Source: Salipiger profundus
Lineage (GTDB): Bacteria; Pseudomonadota; Alphaproteobacteria; Rhodobacterales; Rhodobacteraceae
Direction: 5' to 3'
DNA: 64,000 nt
Assembly: GCF_001969385.1 (NCBI RefSeq)
Contig: NZ_CP014796.1
Coordinates: forward strand, 3,861,501 to 3,925,500
This document shows positions 57,836-64,000 of the stretch, piece by piece. The notes below the pieces were generated by a model, which saw nothing but the letters and a program-made list of their open reading frames with translations, made no database searches and was not told the DNA's origin. A program made the translations under genes and the position numbers. Positions within the stretch are counted from its first letter, which is position 1. Each line of letters begins with the position of its first letter.

Positions 57836-57882
57836 ATGGAAAGCTGGACAACCGCGCCTCCGCTGCCTACCCCTTGTAGGCG

Positions 57883-58503
57883 ATGGATCTCGCCCTGCTC
57901 ATCTCCGCCTTCGCGACGCTCTTCGTGGTGATCGATCCGATCGGCCTCACGCCGATCTTCATCGCGCTGACGCAGGGGGCGGATTCGCTCCATCGCCGCC
58001 GGCTGGCGCTGCGGTCCTGCATCATCGCCGGTGCCGTGCTCACGCTCTTCACCTTTTTCGGCGAGGCTGTGCTCGGCTTCATCGGCATCACCATGCCCGC
58101 TTTCCGCATCGCCGGTGGTATCCTGCTGTTCATCACCGCGCTCGACATGCTCTTCGAACGCCGCTCGAAACGCCGCGAGGACAAGGTCGAGGATGACGAC
58201 GCCCTGCCCGACCCGTCGGTCTTCCCGATCGCGATCCCGCTGATCGCCGGCCCCGGCGCCATCGCGACGATGATCCTGCTCGCCGGGCGCACCTCCGGCC
58301 CGCTCGAGCTTGCCGCCGTCCTCGGCGTGCTGCTGGTGGTCCTGTTGCTGGTGCTGCTGCTGTTCCTCGCCGCAGGGCCCATCGAGCGCGCGCTCGGGCA
58401 CACCGGCATTGTGGTCGTCACGCGGCTGCTGGGCATGCTGCTCGCCGCGCTCTCGGTGCAGTTCGTCATCGACGGGATGCGCAACATCGGCGCGCTCGGC
58501 TGA
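57883..58503 (+). CDS. MarC family membrane protein
   Basis: The 206-residue protein has six helices and the family segments FVVIDPIGLTPIFIALT and FPIAIPLIAGPGAIATMILL. MarC proteins are of unknown function and are not multidrug pumps as once thought. No good ribosome site precedes ATG 57883. It is the same direction as the ABC-F gene and the protease gene. Confidence 0.92.
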   Translation: MDLALLISAFATLFVVIDPIGLTPIFIALTQGADSLHRRRLALRSCIIAGAVLTLFTFFGEAVLGFIGITMPAFRIAGGILLFITALDMLFERRSKRREDKVEDDDALPDPSVFPIAIPLIAGPGAIATMILLAGRTSGPLELAAVLGVLLVVLLLVLLLFLAAGPIERALGHTGIVVVTRLLGMLLAALSVQFVIDGMRNIGALG

Positions 58504-58562
58504 GACCTGTTCAGCGGCGGCGCGGATGCCTATGTTGGACCCGTCCCAAACGGAGTGCGCCG

Positions 58563-59144
58563 GTGTCCCCGACCGACTATGGAAATCTCGCCTACCTCGG
58601 GCTGCTGGCCGCGGTGCTGGTGGTCTGGATGTTCATCGCCAACCGCGGCGGCCTCGGCCGCAAGCTGCAGCACCTCGCGGCCTGGGGGCTGATCTTCCTC
58701 GGGGTGATCGCGGCGGTCGGGCTCTGGGGCGACATCCGCCAGACCGTGATGCCGCAGCAGTCGGTCTTCGCAGAGGAGGGCCGGGTCGAACTGCCGCGCG
58801 CGCCGGACGGGCACTACTACGTCTCGCTCGATCTCAACGGCGTGCCCACGCGCTTCGTCGTCGATACCGGTGCCTCGGGGCTGGTGCTGACCCGGCACGA
58901 CGCGGAACGCGCCGGGCTCGACGTCGCGGCGCTGCTTTACCGGGGCGAGGCGAGCACCGCCAACGGCGTGGTGCGCACCGCGCCGGTGCGCCTTGACGAG
59001 GTCGCGCTCGGCCCCTTCACCGACCGCAACGTACGCGCCTACGTGAACGAGGGCGCGATGAAGACCTCGCTGCTCGGGATGAGCTATCTCCAGAACTTCA
59101 GCCGGCTCGAGATCACCAACGGGCAGATGGTGCTGGAGCGCTGA
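58563..59144 (+). CDS. TIGR02281-family membrane aspartic protease (clan AA)
   Basis: The 193-residue protein has two N-terminal membrane helices (about 9-27 and 38-56) and a retropepsin-like domain with the active Asp D101 in FVVDTGASGLVLT. A single-domain protein of this kind should act as a dimer. The start is GTG at 58563. Substrates are unknown. The inverted copy of the intergenic repeat follows. Confidence 0.88.
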   Translation: MSPTDYGNLAYLGLLAAVLVVWMFIANRGGLGRKLQHLAAWGLIFLGVIAAVGLWGDIRQTVMPQQSVFAEEGRVELPRAPDGHYYVSLDLNGVPTRFVVDTGASGLVLTRHDAERAGLDVAALLYRGEASTANGVVRTAPVRLDEVALGPFTDRNVRAYVNEGAMKTSLLGMSYLQNFSRLEITNGQMVLER

Positions 59145-59194
59145 CGTCTCGAACCTGGCTCCCGCCCGTGGTGGGCCTGCGCCCCCGAGAGGCT

Positions 59195-59268
59195 GCCGGC
59201 GCCGTGGCGCCGGCCCGAGGCGGGGGCTCTGCCCCCGCACCCCCGGGAATATTTCTGGCCAGAAGAAG
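59195..59268 (-). repeat. dispersed intergenic repeat, copy C (inverted)
   Basis: Read on the minus strand: CTTCTTCTGG, AAATATTCCCGGGGG, GGGGGC-AGA-GCCCCC (59222-59236), then a GGCGCC-rich hairpin (59195-59214). The core matches copies A and B, but here the variable hairpin comes after the core. It lies downstream of holC in the 175-base gap to the protease gene. Confidence 0.65.
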
Positions 59269-59319
59269 ACCGGGCCGCGGCGCAGTGGAGCGTGGGCTGT
59301 AGCGGGCCCCGGGCGCGGG

Positions 59320-59778
59320 TCAGGCCTCGGCCTTCTTTTCCCAGCGGCCGGATTCCTCGGACCAGTATTGCGCGGCGCAACCGGCCTTGGTGAGGGTCCG
59401 CCACTGGCCGCGCGCGGCGTCGACCGCCGCCGGGTCGTGCCCGTCGAAGAGGATGCAGACCCGGTCGAGCGCGGATACCTCCTCGGGCACGACGCCCGCG
59501 CCGTCCACCGCCATCAGGCAGGCCGCATCGTTGGGCAGCGCCGCGTCGGTGGTCAGAAGCACCGGCTGCAGCGCGTCATGCGGGCCGCCCGCGAGCCCGT
59601 GCGGCAGGAAGCCGTCGTCGGGGCCCTGCCAGAGCGTGCGGTCAAGCCACTCCATGCGGTCGCGGTCGACGCCGCGCACCGCCACGCGCCAGCCCGCCGC
59701 CAGTGACTTTTCAAGCAGCACCGGCAGCGTCGCCTCGAGCGGGCGCTGGGTCAGGTGGTAGAAGAAGGCCGCGCCCAT
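59320..59778 (-). CDS. holC: DNA polymerase III chi subunit
   Basis: The 152-residue protein begins MGAAFFYHLTQRPLEATLP, with VLLTTDAALPNDAACLMAVDG typical of HolC. Chi links the clamp loader to single-strand binding protein. It follows pepA on the same strand with 28 bases between, the usual holC-pepA pair. Confidence 0.95.
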   Translation of the reverse strand: MGAAFFYHLTQRPLEATLPVLLEKSLAAGWRVAVRGVDRDRMEWLDRTLWQGPDDGFLPHGLAGGPHDALQPVLLTTDAALPNDAACLMAVDGAGVVPEEVSALDRVCILFDGHDPAAVDAARGQWRTLTKAGCAAQYWSEESGRWEKKAEA

Positions 59779-59806
59779 CGGTCAGCCCCTGCGAGCCTTG
59801 CGCATC

Positions 59807-61279
<1,473 letters not shown>

Positions 61280-61406
61280 CAGGCTCTCCTGTTCTCGGAC
61301 GCCCCAGTGGTAGTGGCCCCGCGCGGCATTGACCAGAGCCACCTTTTCCCGCAATTACCGATCGTCTACGGTCAGGCGCAACACGGGATCTGGGGGAAAC
61401 GCGGAC

Positions 61407-62549
61407 GTGCAGAGATTCGACAGATACATGCTGTCGCAACTCATGGTGGTCTTTGGGTTTTTCGCCCTCGTCCTTGTCATGGTCTACTGGGTGAACCGCT
61501 CGGTCAGCCTGTTCGACGAGCTGATCGCCGATGGCCATTCGGCGGGGATCTTCCTCGAATTCACGCTGCTCAGCCTGCCTACGGTGATCGCCATCGTGCT
61601 GCCGATGGCGGCCTTCGGGGCAGCTGTCTACGTCACCAACCGGATGTCGAACGAATCCGAGATGACGGTGCTCAAGGCGACCGGGCTCTCTCCCTGGCGG
61701 CTGGCGCGGCCGGTGCTGGTGTTCGGCATCCTCATCGGCGCCATGATGGCGATGCTGAGCCACGTGCTGGTGCCCGCCTCGATCGCCCAGCTGCGCCTCC
61801 GCGAGGGCCAGATCGCAGGGTCCGTCTCGGCCCGCCTGCTGCACGAGGGCACGTTCCTGCACCCGACGCGCGGCGTCACCTTCTACATCCGCGAGATCAC
61901 CCCCGAGGGCGAGCTGCGCGACGTCTACCTCTCGGACCGCCGCGATTCCGAGCGCGCTGTGACCTACACCGCCGCCACCGCCTACGTGCTCAACGACGAC
62001 GAGGGGCCTCGGCTGACGATGCAGAGCGGGCTCGCGCAGACGCTGCGCTACGAGGACCAGACCCTCTCGACCACGGATTTCACCAACCTCACCTATGACA
62101 TCAGCGGGCTGGTGAGCGCGGGCGATGCGCCGAGACGGCGGGCGCGGCAGGTGCCGACGTGGGAGCTGCTGACCGACACCGAGGCGGTCGCGGAAGAGGT
62201 CAACGACAGCGTCGGCGAGGTGCTGGAGGAAGCCCATTCCCGCTTCGAGCTGCCGCTTCTCTGCGTGGTGGCCGCGCTCATCGGTTACGCCGCGCTGATG
62301 GCGAGCCGCTTCTCGCGGTTCGGCGTCACGCGGCAGATCGTGGGCGCGATCTTCCTGCTGGTGCTCATAAAGATCATCGAGAGCGTCGTCGGCGGACCGG
62401 TGCGCGCGAACGGCGCACTCTGGCCGTTGATCTACCTGCCAAGCGTCAGCGGGCTGGGCATCGCCTGCCTGCTGCTGTGGCAGGCGTCCCGCCCGTTCCG
62501 TCCGGCGCGGCGAGCAAACGCCGACCCCGTGGCGGAGGCTGGCGCATGA
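61407..62549 (+). CDS. lptF: LPS export permease LptF
   Basis: LptF (380 aa) is one of the two inner-membrane permeases that, with LptB and LptG, draw LPS from the membrane. Six helices flank a periplasmic beta-jellyroll (about 130-260). The start is GTG at 61407, giving MQRFDRYMLSQLMVVFGFF, as in relatives; the upstream ATG is out of family range. lptG overlaps by four bases. Confidence 0.93.
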   Translation: MQRFDRYMLSQLMVVFGFFALVLVMVYWVNRSVSLFDELIADGHSAGIFLEFTLLSLPTVIAIVLPMAAFGAAVYVTNRMSNESEMTVLKATGLSPWRLARPVLVFGILIGAMMAMLSHVLVPASIAQLRLREGQIAGSVSARLLHEGTFLHPTRGVTFYIREITPEGELRDVYLSDRRDSERAVTYTAATAYVLNDDEGPRLTMQSGLAQTLRYEDQTLSTTDFTNLTYDISGLVSAGDAPRRRARQVPTWELLTDTEAVAEEVNDSVGEVLEEAHSRFELPLLCVVAALIGYAALMASRFSRFGVTRQIVGAIFLLVLIKIIESVVGGPVRANGALWPLIYLPSVSGLGIACLLLWQASRPFRPARRANADPVAEAGA

Positions 62550-63640
62550 TCCTGCATCGCTACTTCGCGCGGCGCTTCTTCTGGGTGTTCATGTCGATCC
62601 TCGGGATCTTCGCGCTGTTCATGGGTCTCGTGGATTTCGTCGAGCAGCTGCGCCAGCTCGGTGGCGACGCGAGCTTCGGCCAAGTCGTGCAGGTGACGCT
62701 GCTGCGCCTGCCCGAGGGCATGTACGAGATCCTGCCGCTGGTAATGATCCTTGCCACCGCCTCGCTGTTCCTGATGCTGGCGCGCAGCTCCGAGCTCGTG
62801 GTGGTGCGCGCCGCCGGACGGTCGGGGCTGGCCGCGCTCATGGGACCGGTGATGGTCGCGCTGGTCATCAGCGGCATCACCGTGGCGATGCTGAACCCGC
62901 TGGTGGCGGCGACCTCGAAGCGCGCGTCGGACCTGTCGGAGAGCTACGAGAGCGGCGGCGCCTCGGTGCTGTCGATCGGCCGCGAGGGTCTCTGGCTGCG
63001 GCAGGGCGGACCGCGCGGACAGACCGTGATCCGCGCCGACAGCGCCAACCCCGATGCCACGGTGCTCTACGACGTGAGCTTCATCGCCTACGCACCCGAC
63101 GGCGGACCGATCCGGCGCATCGAAGCCGCCGAGGCGCAGCTCGAAGACGGCGCCTGGGTGCTGCATGACGCCAAGGCGTGGCCGCTGAGCACCGGCATCA
63201 ACCCAGAGACGGGCGCCCGCACCCACGCCGAACTGAGGGTCGAGTCGGATCTCACGCAGGACGGCATCCGCGACCGTTTCGGCAAGCCTTCGGCCATCCC
63301 GATCTGGGATCTGCCAGCCTTTATCGCGGGGCTGGAAGAGGCCGGATTTTCCGCCCGCCGCCACCAGGTCTGGTTCCAGATGGAGCTGGCGCGGCCGATC
63401 TTCCTCATCGCGATGGTGCTCGTGGCCGCGGGCTTCACCATGCGTCCGGCCCGGCTGGGCCGCACGGGGCTATACGTGCTGGCCGCCGTGCTGCTGGGCT
63501 TCGGCCTCTACTACGTGCGCAACTTCGCGCAGATCATGGGCGAGAACGGCCAGCTTCCGCCGATCCTCGCGGCCTGGACGCCGCCGGTGGCTTCGCTGCT
63601 GCTGGCGCTCGGGCTGGTACTACAGATGGAGGACGGCTGA
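62546..63640 (+). CDS. lptG: LPS export permease LptG
   Basis: LptG (364 aa) is the second permease; helices lie at about 10-30, 62-80, 95-115, 272-365, with a periplasmic domain in between. MILHRYFARRFFWVF is the family N terminus. The stop shares a base with the lptD start, so the LPS genes are coupled. Confidence 0.95.
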   Translation: MILHRYFARRFFWVFMSILGIFALFMGLVDFVEQLRQLGGDASFGQVVQVTLLRLPEGMYEILPLVMILATASLFLMLARSSELVVVRAAGRSGLAALMGPVMVALVISGITVAMLNPLVAATSKRASDLSESYESGGASVLSIGREGLWLRQGGPRGQTVIRADSANPDATVLYDVSFIAYAPDGGPIRRIEAAEAQLEDGAWVLHDAKAWPLSTGINPETGARTHAELRVESDLTQDGIRDRFGKPSAIPIWDLPAFIAGLEEAGFSARRHQVWFQMELARPIFLIAMVLVAAGFTMRPARLGRTGLYVLAAVLLGFGLYYVRNFAQIMGENGQLPPILAAWTPPVASLLLALGLVLQMEDG

Positions 63641-64000
63641 TGCGTCTTGCCCGCCACCTCTGCGTCGCCGCGCTTCTCGCGCTCGGCGCGGCGCCGCTGC
63701 CGCTTGTCGCGCAGACCACGACCCTCACCGCCAATGCCGGCGACGAGAGCACCGAGCCTGCGCTGCTGCTGGCCGACGCGGTCTTCGTCGAAAACGGCGC
63801 GCGGCTCATCGCCAGCGGCAACGTCGAGGCGCTGCACGACGGCCTGCGCCTGACCGCCGAACGCATCGTCTTCGACCAGGACGCCGGCACGCTGCAGATC
63901 GAGGGCCCGATCCGCATCACCGACGAGACCGGCAACCTGCTGCTCGCCGATGCCGCGCAGATGGACGAGGGGCTGCGCAACGGGCTGCTCAAGGGCGCGC
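63640..64000 (+). CDS. lptD: LPS-assembly protein LptD (5' part)
   Basis: The first 120 codons of lptD (OstA/Imp): a signal peptide (about 1-25) and the start of the periplasmic OstA-like jellyroll (ADAVFVENGARLIASGNVEA). LptD forms the outer-membrane gate for LPS. The gene runs beyond the window; surA, pdxA and ksgA usually follow in this group. Confidence 0.93.
   Translation, partial: MRLARHLCVAALLALGAAPLPLVAQTTTLTANAGDESTEPALLLADAVFVENGARLIASGNVEALHDGLRLTAERIVFDQDAGTLQIEGPIRITDETGNLLLADAAQMDEGLRNGLLKGA

Overview
The window is a high-GC chromosomal segment of an alphaproteobacterium, almost certainly a marine-type Rhodobacteraceae (Roseobacter group). The grounds are the family-typical order trpG-trpD-trpC-moaC-moeA-lexA-comEC-gltX-gltA, a gene-transfer-agent type holin/muramidase pair, the trgA-trgB-cysK locus first described in Rhodobacter sphaeroides, a corrinoid methyl-carrier protein beside a DUF1638 gene, TRAP and BCCT transporters, and a LexA box of the alphaproteobacterial GAAC-N7-GAAC type. 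No rRNA, tRNA, CRISPR array, insertion sequence or integrase was seen. Genes are packed tightly and many junctions are 4-base ATGA overlaps. The longest stretch without a gene is about 300 bases (44421-44719).

Layout. 1-2179: 5' end of a radical SAM gene, then a corrinoid protein, a 57-residue membrane peptide and a DUF1638 protein (one-carbon/methyl transfer). 2200-9479: a divergent polysaccharide deacetylase facing trpG-trpD-ung-trpC-moaC-moeA (each junction a 4-base overlap), then lexA behind its own SOS-box promoter. 9489-14404: comEC, gltX, gltA. 14496-17850: a PaaG-like enoyl-CoA hydratase/isomerase and the cytochrome c maturation genes ccmH and ccmF. 18000-19183: holin and muramidase of GTA type. 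19285-24469: a DUF985 cupin, a PRC-barrel envelope protein with LEA-like repeats, and pgi-pgl-zwf (entry to the Entner-Doudoroff/pentose phosphate routes) behind a palindromic operator candidate. 24691-30289: nucleoside hydrolase, acetyltransferase, SelO, two EamA transporters and a DUF533/TerB-like protein.

30297-37698 (minus strand): alaX, a large mechanosensitive channel, cysK, trgB, trgA and a photolyase, which look like a stress cluster (tellurite, oxidative, light and osmotic stress). 37763-42529: a cysteine-desulfurase-like class V aminotransferase, a BCCT osmolyte transporter with its UspA partner, and an AcuI-type reductase. 42642-48087: a DinB protein, a FadR-type regulator with a clear operator, a monohaem cytochrome c and a TRAP transporter dctPQM. 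48122-51712: nnr, glnB and glnA (nitrogen control). 51913-55678: a murein transglycosylase, an uncharacterised two-helix membrane protein, a haem-dependent N-demethylase-like protein, a Pmp3/DUF4112 pair and ndk. 55892-64000: an ABC-F ATPase, MarC, a membrane aspartic protease, holC, pepA, and lptF-lptG-lptD (LPS export; lptD runs off the window).

A dispersed intergenic repeat with a GGGGC-AGA-GCCCC core hairpin occurs three times. No single novel defence or mobile system stands out. The best leads are the corrinoid/DUF1638 locus, the GTA lysis pair, the tellurite/stress operon, the LEA-like PRC-barrel protein, the orphan haem demethylase with its unknown neighbour, and several undescribed operator palindromes.
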